A DNA stretch of 64,000 nucleotides from Firmicutes bacterium UBA5010 (GTDB lineage: Bacteria; Bacillota; Clostridia; Tissierellales; Sedimentibacteraceae). The stretch's first letter is position 1. Each line of letters begins with the position of its first letter. The stretch lies in NCBI GenBank assembly GCA_002396645.1, contig DGYI01000044.1, positions 18,773-82,772 on the forward strand, written 5' to 3'. Below the pieces are notes generated by a model, which searched no databases, had not been told where the DNA came from, and saw only the letters and a program-made list of their open reading frames with translations. The translations under genes were made by a program, and so were the position numbers. Below, in pieces: positions 1-8,197 of the stretch.

Positions 1-84
1 GTGAAAGAAATTTTTTCATAATACTATCATCTGTACAACTTTATGATGTTGTAACATTTTTTTACAAAAGGAGATTTTTAAACT

Positions 85-1434
85 ATGGAACCTGATGGTG
101 GGTTATGGATGTATATAATCCTGCTACTATTTCTTATCTTAACAAATGCGTTTTTTGCAATGAGCGAAATCGCAGTAATTTCATTAAATGACAGCAAGCT
201 AAAAAAGATGGCCGGCAACGGAGACAAAAAAGCAAGAACACTTGTAAAGCTAATCGAAGAGCCTTCAAAATTTCTTGCTACAATTCAAGTCGGCGTTACA
301 ATATCGGGATTTTTGGCATCAGCGGTTGCAGCTGATACTTTCACGGAATACATTGTGTATTTCTTCAGAGATTCCAGTATAAGTACATCTACAATAAAGG
401 CAGTGTCATTAGTCGTAATAACACTCTTACTTTCATATTTCACATTGGTTTTTGGGGAATTAGTTCCAAAAAGACTGGCAATGCAGAATTATGAAAAAAT
501 TTCTTTCACAGTCTCAAGACCTCTTTCTATATTATACAAAATAGAAAAACCAATCGTTGCATTATTATCGGCTTCTACAAACGGAATGCTCAGACTTTTG
601 GGAATAGACCCAAGTCAGAAACCGGAAGAAGTAACCGAGGAAGAAATACGAATGATGATTGACGTCGGAAACGAAAGCGGAACTATAGAGCAAAGTGAAA
701 AGGATATGCTGCACAATATATTTGATTTTGATGACAGAATAGTTGATGAAATTATGACACACAGGACTGAAATAACTGCTGTAGACATAAACTCTTCTTT
801 AAACGAAATCATAGATATAGCTCTTGAGGAAGGCTATTCGAGAATGCCTGTTTATGAAGATGACCTTGACAATATCGTGGGCATACTTTATATCAAAGAC
901 CTATTAAAATTAGTTCTTGAGCAATCTACAGAAAATTTCGACATAAGAGATTATATGCGAAAAGCCCTATATATACCTGAAACAAACAGATGCAAGGATT
1001 TATTTCAGGAGTTTCAAAAAACAAAGGTTCAGATGGCTGTCATAGTAGATGAATATGGCGGTACATCAGGTATTGTAACTATGGAGGATTTAATTGAATC
1101 CATAGTAGGAAATATTCAAGATGAATATGATGATGAAGAAGAGGAAATAAGATTTATTTCTGATAATATATATGAAATAGATGGCATGTTTGCCTTAGAT
1201 AAAATTGAAAAATTATTTAATATCAGATTTTCTCAAGACGAAGACTATGATTATGACACTATAAGCGGATATATAACCGGATTTTTAGGAAGAATTCCTT
1301 CGAGGGACGAGCATCCTGTCATAACCGTTGATAATGTGGATTTCGAAGTTCTTAATGTCGAGGAACACAGAATAACAGCTGTTCAGGCAGTTATTAAGCC
1401 CAGAGAAGAAGCTGACGAAGAAATTGAAGATTAA
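85..1434 (+). CDS. HlyC/CorC (CNNM-type) membrane protein with CBS pair
   Basis: Membrane protein of the CorC/HlyC (UPF0053) family, related to CNNM proteins linked to magnesium or other divalent-cation homeostasis. The N-terminal DUF21 part (about residues 8-190) has several hydrophobic segments and the conserved stretch FLATIQVGVTISGFLASA. A CBS pair follows (about 215-345, with GYSRMPVYEDDLDNIVGI and AVIVDEYGGTSGIVTMEDLI), then the CorC_HlyC C-terminal domain (about 360-440). At 449 residues it is full length. An AGGAG ribosome site lies 10-12 bases before the ATG. A paralogue sits at 61461-62801. Transport direction and ion cannot be read from the sequence. Confidence 0.9.
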   Translation: MEPDGGLWMYIILLLFLILTNAFFAMSEIAVISLNDSKLKKMAGNGDKKARTLVKLIEEPSKFLATIQVGVTISGFLASAVAADTFTEYIVYFFRDSSISTSTIKAVSLVVITLLLSYFTLVFGELVPKRLAMQNYEKISFTVSRPLSILYKIEKPIVALLSASTNGMLRLLGIDPSQKPEEVTEEEIRMMIDVGNESGTIEQSEKDMLHNIFDFDDRIVDEIMTHRTEITAVDINSSLNEIIDIALEEGYSRMPVYEDDLDNIVGILYIKDLLKLVLEQSTENFDIRDYMRKALYIPETNRCKDLFQEFQKTKVQMAVIVDEYGGTSGIVTMEDLIESIVGNIQDEYDDEEEEIRFISDNIYEIDGMFALDKIEKLFNIRFSQDEDYDYDTISGYITGFLGRIPSRDEHPVITVDNVDFEVLNVEEHRITAVQAVIKPREEADEEIED

Positions 1435-1436
1435 AG

Positions 1437-1480
1437 AGCGAAGCAGGCTTTGCTCTATGGAAGAATCGTTCCGATTCTTC
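1437..1480. repeat. Two-hairpin palindromic repeat (family B, copy 1)
   Basis: Directly after the CorC stop codon there are two tandem hairpins: AGCGAAG/CTTTGCT, then GAAGAATCG-TTC-CGATTCTTC. The first hairpin is nearly identical to one at 60946, and the second to part of the element at 9604 (shared core AAGAAT-GTTC-GATTCTTC). I read these as copies of one small dispersed palindromic element. Confidence 0.55.
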
Positions 1481-1484
1481 AGAA

Positions 1485-1517
1485 AAGGATGAATCATTGA
1501 AGATTCATCCCTTTTTT
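1485..1517 (+). terminator. Intrinsic terminator after the corC-type gene
   Basis: GGATGAATC, a short loop and GATTCATCC, followed by a run of six T. It ends two bases before the convergent transglutaminase-like gene. Confidence 0.8.
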
Positions 1518-1518
1518 A

Positions 1519-3906
1519 TTATTCTTTATTTTTTAATATTTTTAGAAGTAAATCTACTGTTCCTACATTATAGTTCGCAAAGGAGAACAGCCCTTTTTTA
1601 TCTGCAACTGCTGTAATAAACGGAAGTCTTAAATCTCCTACCCCCATTTTTCTTCTTAATTCCTTCCACTCTTTAGTAAAGCTTGATTGCTGATAGCTTG
1701 CTATGCTCTTATTTAAAACTTCTGATAAAATATTGTTTTTCTCTGAGCTTTTTCCTTTTAATATAACATTAATTCCAAGCTCCTTTATCTGCTCTTCATG
1801 CTCTAAAAGCTCATTTAGAAAATGCTCTGTCGGCTCAGCCCCGTTTTCGATATAGCCTAAAATAATTTTACCGTCCTGGTTTACTATCGATTCGTCTATG
1901 CTTTCTTTTTTAAGCTTCTCCTTGGTACTGTCTATATGCTTATCCAGCATTACGCTTATGCTCTCGCCCTTTTCAAGGAAATAAAATTGTAAATTTCCGG
2001 TAACAGAGCCGTCAATCTGCCTTGAAGCTTGAGTAATTGCATAAAATCCCGGACTGACAGAAACTTCGTCTGAACTTTTTAATTCTTCGGACATATTTAA
2101 AAATTTGAAATATCCGCTGTCAAGCTCGCAAGCGGTAAAATCAGCTCTATATGAAAGATTTTCTTTATTAATAAATTTTATGCTTGATGATTTTTCTCTC
2201 TCTTTGCGAACTGATACAAAATCTCCTTTGTCATAATACTCAAGACTTCTGTCAACAGGATTAAGTCTTGCCGGTATACCCAGAGCTCTTAATATCTGAA
2301 CTGTATGAATCGGCAAGCTAAAGCTTGTGGCAATGTTATTCTTTAAAGCTCCCTTGATATCAGCTACAAGGGCTGTATAAACATAATCGTCAAGAAGTCT
2401 TATATTTGAGTTAATATAATCAAATATCTGTTGAGGTTCAGTTATATTTTTTTCTTCAAAAAAGTCCTTAACATATTTTTTGTATTCATATATAGTTTCG
2501 TTTTCTACTCTTGATGGAAGAATATATTTTTTAAAAATTTCATCTGAGTATTTGTCCTTATATTCGTATGCAAAATTCATATCACAAAGCTTTTCAAATG
2601 TTATATCGGTATAATCTTTCTTAGTCAATGTCAGTAAAATTTCATTTTTATTTTCTTCGCTGATAACGGTATAATCTAAGAATTTTTGTATTTCTGCACT
2701 GTTTAAGCCTGATAGCTGTATGAATTTATTTTCACTTTCACTTGATTTTCTGTGTGAATTTATCCGCTTGTTTAAAAGCCTTGTCATTTTATCCTTATGC
2801 TCTTGTGATTGCTCAAAATCAACATTTGATATATCACCGACATAAGGTGCAAGATTAAATTCAAGTCTGTCGGGTTTTTCAGATAAATCCAAAATTATTG
2901 AGTCTTCGTTCTCAAAACAGTTTTTTATGTCATATTTTCCTTCAAGATAGCTAAATACCAAGAACTCGCCTCTTCCTACTTCAAATACTGCTTTTCCGTT
3001 AGAATCTGATACTTTTTCACAGACAAGTCTCGGTATATTATAATTGATTACATAAAGTCCGATTTTGGCATTGGATATCAGATTATTTCCATCTGCAAGA
3101 CTCACTGTAAGCTCTCTTGTTTTTCCGTAAACGCTTGTTGAAATAGCTGAGTTAAATATTTTATTTCGTTCGCTGTCAGTCTGTCTTTCTCCTAATTCAA
3201 AATATCTGTGTCTGACAACGAGCGCTCTTGAAGCAGCATTGTTAAACCAAGCTATATTCAGCTTTTCTTCGGGCTCACAGGCCCCCATAAACTCCCATTT
3301 CTCCCCTGTGAATACCTCTACCCAAGCATGATTATCGTCACAGTGAGACCAATATGGACTGTAGCACTGTCTTGACGGAATACCGACACTTCTTAATGCG
3401 CTGACTAAAAGCACACTTTCTTCGCCGCATCTTCCCTTTCCCGCTCTTATAGTAGTCAAAGCGTTTTGAGTTCTCGCATCAGCCTGCGCATATGTAGCTT
3501 TTGAGAAACACCAGTAATTAACTTCCAATGCACTCTCAACTATACATTTTGGATTTATAAGCTCTTCAAGCTCCTTGTAAAAATATAGGGCATAGAGTGA
3601 AAAATCTTCGTTATTTGCTCTATACGGCAATACAAAATCAAAAACAATATCAATCGGTAGATTTTTGCAATATTCAAGTGAATTAATAATCCTGTATATA
3701 TGGATAACATGCTGCAGTACATCTGTTAAATCAACGCTTATGATATCAGTCGCCGACATTTGTGTTATTGCTTTCATAAAAAAGACTCTCAAATCCTTTG
3801 AAACAGCTTCTGCAATACTTCTTATTTCATCACTTTTTTCAGGAAATAGAGTCAGGTATTTATTAAAATCATTTTCTACATTTATAATTAAATCCTTTGA
3901 TAACAT
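1519..3906 (-). CDS. Transglutaminase-like domain protein, cytoplasmic
   Basis: A 795-residue protein with a transglutaminase/cysteine-protease-like core around residues 145-270. The nucleophile region is GRCGEESVLLVSALRSVGIP and the histidine is in DDNHAWVEVF. Where the catalytic Asp usually lies the sequence reads GACEPE, a variant I recall in related Firmicutes proteins. A beta-rich middle follows, then a second degenerate transglutaminase-like region (about 500-600), and a C-terminal stretch (about 685-795) that resembles a thioredoxin-like fold but lacks CxxC. No signal peptide is evident. The ATG at 3906 is preferred over an upstream in-frame start because AGGAGG lies 8 bases before it. 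Substrate unknown. Confidence 0.75.
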   Translation of the reverse strand: MLSKDLIINVENDFNKYLTLFPEKSDEIRSIAEAVSKDLRVFFMKAITQMSATDIISVDLTDVLQHVIHIYRIINSLEYCKNLPIDIVFDFVLPYRANNEDFSLYALYFYKELEELINPKCIVESALEVNYWCFSKATYAQADARTQNALTTIRAGKGRCGEESVLLVSALRSVGIPSRQCYSPYWSHCDDNHAWVEVFTGEKWEFMGACEPEEKLNIAWFNNAASRALVVRHRYFELGERQTDSERNKIFNSAISTSVYGKTRELTVSLADGNNLISNAKIGLYVINYNIPRLVCEKVSDSNGKAVFEVGRGEFLVFSYLEGKYDIKNCFENEDSIILDLSEKPDRLEFNLAPYVGDISNVDFEQSQEHKDKMTRLLNKRINSHRKSSESENKFIQLSGLNSAEIQKFLDYTVISEENKNEILLTLTKKDYTDITFEKLCDMNFAYEYKDKYSDEIFKKYILPSRVENETIYEYKKYVKDFFEEKNITEPQQIFDYINSNIRLLDDYVYTALVADIKGALKNNIATSFSLPIHTVQILRALGIPARLNPVDRSLEYYDKGDFVSVRKEREKSSSIKFINKENLSYRADFTACELDSGYFKFLNMSEELKSSDEVSVSPGFYAITQASRQIDGSVTGNLQFYFLEKGESISVMLDKHIDSTKEKLKKESIDESIVNQDGKIILGYIENGAEPTEHFLNELLEHEEQIKELGINVILKGKSSEKNNILSEVLNKSIASYQQSSFTKEWKELRRKMGVGDLRLPFITAVADKKGLFSFANYNVGTVDLLLKILKNKE

Positions 3907-3937
3907 TCTTAGCCTCCTGTTGATATTCTTTATGTAA

Positions 3938-3966
3938 ATTATATCCCAGTGCTTATAGCTTGTCAA
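3938..3966 (-). promoter_or_regulatory. Sigma-A promoter for the transglutaminase-like gene
   Basis: On the minus strand: TTGACA, 17-base spacer, TATAAT, a perfect consensus. The -35 overlaps the -35 of the divergent cutC promoter. Confidence 0.8.
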
Positions 3967-3988
3967 TCATAAGGCATTATGCTAAAAT
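3960..3988 (+). promoter_or_regulatory. Sigma-A promoter for the cutC-ROK-nagA operon
   Basis: TTGTCA, 17-base spacer, TAAAAT, about 50 bases before cutC. Its -35 shares five bases with the divergent perfect promoter, so the two transcripts probably compete for polymerase. Confidence 0.6.
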
Positions 3989-4036
3989 AAAGTTCAGGAT
4001 ATAAAAATAAAATTCTCAGACAGTAATGAAAGGAAC

Positions 4037-4786
4037 GTGATTAAGGTGAAAATAGAAGTCTGCTGCGGATCATATGCTGATGCCCTTGCCGCATATAAAG
4101 GCGGAGCAAATCGTGTCGAGCTTTGCTCTTCTCTATTCTTCGGAGGATTGACTCCTTCTTTTGGCTCATTTTTAATGACTAAGAAAAACACAAATCTTGA
4201 GATTGCAGTTATGCTGCGTCCCAGAGAAGGAGGATTTTGCTATTCAGAAGATGAGTTGGAGCTTTTAATTGAGGACGGTAAAATCTTTATAGAACACGGT
4301 GCTGATGCTATTGTATTCGGATGTTTAAACAGTGACAGAACTATAAATTATGAAGCCTGTAAAAGAGTCTGTGATATGGTCGGCGGAAGATGTGAGATTG
4401 TTTTTCACAGAGCCTTTGATATATCTACAAGCCCTATAGATGAGGCTGTTGCTCGTCTTAGAGATATAGGCATAAGCAGGATTTTAAGTTCGGGCAAAGA
4501 AAAAACTGCATCAGAAGGGGCAAAAAATCTAAAAAGAATGATAGATATAGGCGGAATTCAGATTCTTCCTGCAGGATCAATAAGAGTGCATAATTTAGAA
4601 GCGCTTTGGCAGGAAACAGGCTGTGACTATGTTCATACTTCAGCGTTTGAAAGTCATATTGACCCTTCGGCAATACATGACAGCATATTTTTTACCGGAA
4701 TTTCGGCTCCGAAGCAAGGAGAATACAGTCTGGCTAACAGTGATATTATAAAAAACATCGTGGAATTCGGGAGGGATTTAGATTGA
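4037..4786 (+). CDS. cutC: CutC family protein
   Basis: TIM-barrel protein of the CutC family, 249 residues (normal length). The diagnostic N-terminus is VCCGSYADALAAYKGGANRVELC, followed by GGLTPSFG, then EIAVMLRPREGGFCYS and CEIVFHRAFD. CutC was named for copper homeostasis, but its biochemical role is poorly settled. Here it is the first gene of an amino-sugar operon and overlaps the ROK kinase by four bases, which suggests a role tied to sugar catabolism. Two GTG starts are possible (4037 and 4046); the AAAGGA ribosome site fits neither spacing ideally. Confidence 0.9.
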   Translation: MIKVKIEVCCGSYADALAAYKGGANRVELCSSLFFGGLTPSFGSFLMTKKNTNLEIAVMLRPREGGFCYSEDELELLIEDGKIFIEHGADAIVFGCLNSDRTINYEACKRVCDMVGGRCEIVFHRAFDISTSPIDEAVARLRDIGISRILSSGKEKTASEGAKNLKRMIDIGGIQILPAGSIRVHNLEALWQETGCDYVHTSAFESHIDPSAIHDSIFFTGISAPKQGEYSLANSDIIKNIVEFGRDLD

Positions 4787-5688
4787 GAATATTATCCTTT
4801 GATATAGGAGGCACTTTAATAAAATCAGCGATTTATGATGAAGAAACAGGACTTTCGTGTTTTGAGGAGCATAGCTATCCTATACCCGGAAAAGATGGAG
4901 TATTAAAAGTGCTTCGCTCTTGTATGGATAAAAACGATTTTGACGGAATAGGTATAAGCACAGCAGGACTTGTTGATGAAAAAGAAGGACAGATAATTTT
5001 TTGCAGTGATGCTATTCCGGGTTATACGGGAGCCAGACTTAAGGAAATATTTGAGAGTGAATACAATAAGCCTGTATGGCTTGTAAATGATGTAAATGCA
5101 GCCGCATTAGGCGAAGCATATTTCGGAGCGGGAAAAGATTATGACGATTTTATCTGTCTGACTTATGGGACAGGTGTAGGCGGTGCTATAGTTATAAATA
5201 AAGAAATATACGGCGGAAAGAGCGGATATGCCGGAGAAATGGGACACATAGTTACTCATCTGCACGGAAAGGATTGTGTTTGCGGCAAAAAAGGATGCTA
5301 CAACGAGTATGCTTCGACAAGAGCATTAACAAAGAGATGTATGATGCTAAACAGCAGTTTTGATAACGGAAAGAAAATATTCTCCGCATTAAATGAAGGA
5401 AATTCTCAAGTAAAAAAAGAAGTAGACGAGTGGATAGATGAAATTATTTACGGTCTTATAAATATAGTTCATATCTTTAATCCTCCTTGTTTAGTGCTGG
5501 GCGGAGGTATAATGGACCAAGAATATATTGTCTCAGAGGTGAATAAAAAGCTTAAAACTGCCGTCATGCAAGGATACAGCGATCTTGAGATATTAAAAGC
5601 ATTTTTAGGCAATAAAGCAGGTCTTATGGGAGCTGCCCAATATACATTAAGAAAAATGAGATTTAAGAAAAGCGAAGCAAATAATTAA
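4783..5688 (+). CDS. ROK family sugar kinase
   Basis: Sugar kinase of the ROK family (301 residues), probably phosphorylating N-acetylglucosamine, N-acetylmannosamine or glucose. The phosphate-binding DIGGTLIKS is at the N-terminus, a second glycine-rich loop reads LTYGTGVGGAI, the sugar-binding region is EMGHIVTHLHGKDC, and the ROK zinc motif is CVCGKKGC. It starts with TTG inside the last codons of cutC, so the two are translationally coupled. It sits just before nagA, so a product of GlcNAc-6-phosphate is the natural guess; substrate specificity is inference. Confidence 0.88.
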   Translation: MRILSFDIGGTLIKSAIYDEETGLSCFEEHSYPIPGKDGVLKVLRSCMDKNDFDGIGISTAGLVDEKEGQIIFCSDAIPGYTGARLKEIFESEYNKPVWLVNDVNAAALGEAYFGAGKDYDDFICLTYGTGVGGAIVINKEIYGGKSGYAGEMGHIVTHLHGKDCVCGKKGCYNEYASTRALTKRCMMLNSSFDNGKKIFSALNEGNSQVKKEVDEWIDEIIYGLINIVHIFNPPCLVLGGGIMDQEYIVSEVNKKLKTAVMQGYSDLEILKAFLGNKAGLMGAAQYTLRKMRFKKSEANN

Positions 5689-5712
5689 AAAATACTTTTA
5701 CGGAAGGAGATT

Positions 5713-5733
5713 ATGAATATAGATGATATTTAA
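5713..5733 (+). other. Possible six-codon overlapping leader ORF before nagA
   Basis: ATG at 5713 followed by five codons and TAA. It overlaps the nagA start (ATG 5723) in another frame. The AAGGAG site is 4 bases from this ATG but about 14 from the nagA ATG, so ribosomes may load here first. It could be chance. Confidence 0.2.
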
Positions 5734-6832
5734 AGGCGGAAAAGTTTTTATTGAAAATAGCTTTAAAATCCTGGATTTTGAGCTTGAAAACGGAAAATTT
5801 TCTAAAATAGAGAATACGCTTGATCACAGCTCTATTGTATATTTAGATGAATATATTGTTATTCCCGGTCTTGTAGATATTCACACTCACGGTATAGCAG
5901 GCTTTGATTTCGGAGATGCAAGCAGTGATGAAATGAAGATTATGGCAGATAGCTATATTAAGAACGGCACTACAAGCGTCCTTCCCACTCTGGTATCTCT
6001 GCGTGAAAATGAATATAAAAATCAAATACCAAAGATATTGGATAATTACAGCGATAATTCGCCTTTTGTCGGTATAAATCTGGAGGGTCCGTTTATAAAC
6101 CTTCTAAAAAAAGGCGCGCACAATGAAAACAGCATACAGGATATAAATATTGAATTAACTGAGAAGCTATGGAATTTATCAGAGGGAAGAATAAGGCTCA
6201 TGACCGTGGCCCCGGAGCTTAATGGATTTGAGGAGCTATACAATTATTCCGCCGGAAAGTTCAAATTATCATTAGGTCACAGTAACTGTGATACAAGTAC
6301 AGCAAAAAAAGCTTATAATATTGGGGTTAATCATGTAACTCACCTTTTTAACGCAATGAATCCGCTTCATCACAGGGAACCTTCTATCATTGGAGTTTCT
6401 CTTGAAAATCCTATGATAAAGGAGCTTATATGCGACGGCATACATGTTGATGATACTGTATTAAAGGCACTTTTCAGAGCATATTCAAGTGAAATAGCTA
6501 TAGTTTCGGATTCTATTGCCGCTTGTTGTTTGGGAGATGGAAAGTACAGTCTTGGAGGACTTGAGCTTACAGTGAAGGATAAAAAGGCGATTTTAAGTGA
6601 CGGCACAATAGCCGGCTCAGCATACACTCTTTTTGACGGATTAAAGCATCTTGTTTCTATCGGTGTGCGTTTAGAGGATGCTATCAGAAGTGCAAGCTAT
6701 ATTCCTGCCAAGGCAATAGGCTTAGATGATAAAATCGGAAGCATAAAAATAGGCGCAAATGCTGATTTCATAGTATGTGATAAAGAATTGAATATAGTTA
6801 AGGTTTATAAGAACGGACAGCTTGTGAATTAG
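5723..6832 (+). CDS. nagA: N-acetylglucosamine-6-phosphate deacetylase
   Basis: Amidohydrolase that removes the acetyl group from GlcNAc-6-phosphate (369 residues, normal length). Metal-binding HTHGIAGFDF is at about residues 54-63. The catalytic core includes NLEGPF, LGHSNCDT, HLFNAMNPLHHREP, ICDGIHVD and the catalytic Asp in IVSDSIAA. It is the third gene of the cutC-ROK-nagA operon. No nagB deaminase is present, so the resulting glucosamine-6-phosphate must be handled by genes elsewhere. A terminator hairpin follows at 6861. Confidence 0.93.
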   Translation: MIFKGGKVFIENSFKILDFELENGKFSKIENTLDHSSIVYLDEYIVIPGLVDIHTHGIAGFDFGDASSDEMKIMADSYIKNGTTSVLPTLVSLRENEYKNQIPKILDNYSDNSPFVGINLEGPFINLLKKGAHNENSIQDINIELTEKLWNLSEGRIRLMTVAPELNGFEELYNYSAGKFKLSLGHSNCDTSTAKKAYNIGVNHVTHLFNAMNPLHHREPSIIGVSLENPMIKELICDGIHVDDTVLKALFRAYSSEIAIVSDSIAACCLGDGKYSLGGLELTVKDKKAILSDGTIAGSAYTLFDGLKHLVSIGVRLEDAIRSASYIPAKAIGLDDKIGSIKIGANADFIVCDKELNIVKVYKNGQLVN

Positions 6833-6860
6833 TATATTTTGACTTATAATATAAAAAAAC

Positions 6861-6888
6861 AAGGATATCGGTAAATACCGATATCCTT
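6861..6888. terminator. Bidirectional terminator between nagA and the aminotransferase
   Basis: Perfect 13-bp stem AAGGATATCGGTA/TACCGATATCCTT. On the minus strand it is followed by seven T; on the plus strand by AAATTTTT. It separates two convergent genes. Confidence 0.9.
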
Positions 6889-6900
6889 AAATTTTTCTGT

Positions 6901-8097
6901 TTATTTCTCTATTTTTTTGTATTCTACAAGTCCTGCAGCCAAAATTCTCATTGATGCTTCTAAATCTTCTTTTTTAAGAACATATGATATTCTGACTTCA
7001 TCTACTCCTAAGCCTTTAGTAGCATAGAAACCTTCTGCCGGAGCCATCATAACTGTTGCATTATCTAAGCTGAAATCTGTCAGCATCCATTTAACAAAAT
7101 CTTCTGCGCTCTTAACAGGTAATTTAGCTATTATGTAGAAAGCGCCTTTTGGCTCTTCGCAAATTACACCTTCCATTTTCTTTAATGCTCCGTAAACAAC
7201 GTCTCTTCTTAACTGATATTCAGCAAATGCTTTTTTCATATATTCAGGAGAAACATTAGCTAATGCAGCAGCACCAACCTGCTCTATTGTAGCAACACAA
7301 AGTCTTCCTTGGCAAAGTTTCATTATTTGTCCCATAAGCTCTTTATTTTTACTTGCTATACAGCCAATTCTTGCTCCGCAAGCGCTATATCTCTTTGATA
7401 TACTGTCTGTGATTATTACTCTGTCTTCTATTTCTTTTAACTGAGCAAAGCTCACATACTCTAATCCGTCATATACGAATTCTCTGTAAACTTCATCAGC
7501 TATAATATATAAGTTATTTTCAAGAGCTAAATCTCTAACCATTTCTATCTGCTCTTTTGAGTAAACAGCACCTGTTGGGTTTCCAGGGTTTGAAAGCATT
7601 ATCGCTTTTGTTCTGTCTGTTACTTTAGCTTGTATTTCTGACTTAGCGGGAAGTTTGAATCCGTCTTCAGCTTTTGTAGTTATCGGAACAACTTTAATTC
7701 CCGCTGAGTTTCCGAAACTGTTGTAATTTGTGTAAAACGGCTCAGGAACCAACACTTCATCTCCGTAATCACATGTTGCTATAAGAGAAAAAGTTAAAGC
7801 TTCACTTCCTCCGTTAGTTATAAGTATTTCATCCTTGTCATATTTTACGCCAAAGCCTTCGTAGTATTTGATAAAGCTGTCTATCAACTCAGGAATACCT
7901 TGTGAGAAAGCATAAGACAATACTTTTTCATCAAAATTTCTTACAGCTTCAAAAAACTCCTTCGGTGTCTCTATATCAGGCTGACCGATATTTAAATGGT
8001 ATACCTTTTTACCTTGTTTCTTTGCTGCTTCAGCAAGCGGAACAAGCTTTCTTATTGGAGATAACTGCATTTCATCAATTCTTTGTGAATACTTCAT
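6901..8097 (-). CDS. Class I/II PLP-dependent aminotransferase (aspartate type)
   Basis: Fold-type I aminotransferase, 398 residues. Motifs: GQPDIETP near the N-terminus, ITNGGSEALTFSL, NPGNPTGAVYS, IIADEVYREFVYDG, and the PLP-binding lysine in SISKRYSACGARIG. The C-terminal substrate-binding arginine lies in VRISYVL. It resembles the aspartate/alanine-type enzymes common in Clostridia. Exact amino donor cannot be assigned. Monocistronic, with a sigma-A promoter at 8138-8165 and a shared terminator downstream. Confidence 0.88.
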   Translation of the reverse strand: MKYSQRIDEMQLSPIRKLVPLAEAAKKQGKKVYHLNIGQPDIETPKEFFEAVRNFDEKVLSYAFSQGIPELIDSFIKYYEGFGVKYDKDEILITNGGSEALTFSLIATCDYGDEVLVPEPFYTNYNSFGNSAGIKVVPITTKAEDGFKLPAKSEIQAKVTDRTKAIMLSNPGNPTGAVYSKEQIEMVRDLALENNLYIIADEVYREFVYDGLEYVSFAQLKEIEDRVIITDSISKRYSACGARIGCIASKNKELMGQIMKLCQGRLCVATIEQVGAAALANVSPEYMKKAFAEYQLRRDVVYGALKKMEGVICEEPKGAFYIIAKLPVKSAEDFVKWMLTDFSLDNATVMMAPAEGFYATKGLGVDEVRISYVLKKEDLEASMRILAAGLVEYKKIEK

Positions 8098-8137
8098 TAA
8101 TACATACCTTCCTTTAATATTAATTATTTTATTATAA

Positions 8138-8165
8138 ATTATATGTTCTTATAATTGTGATACAA
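8138..8165 (-). promoter_or_regulatory. Sigma-A promoter for the aminotransferase
   Basis: Minus strand TTGTAT, 16-base spacer, TATAAT, about 40 bases before the start codon. Confidence 0.55.
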
Positions 8166-8197
8166 TCCGGCCAAAGCTAATTATATATGTTTGTTAA

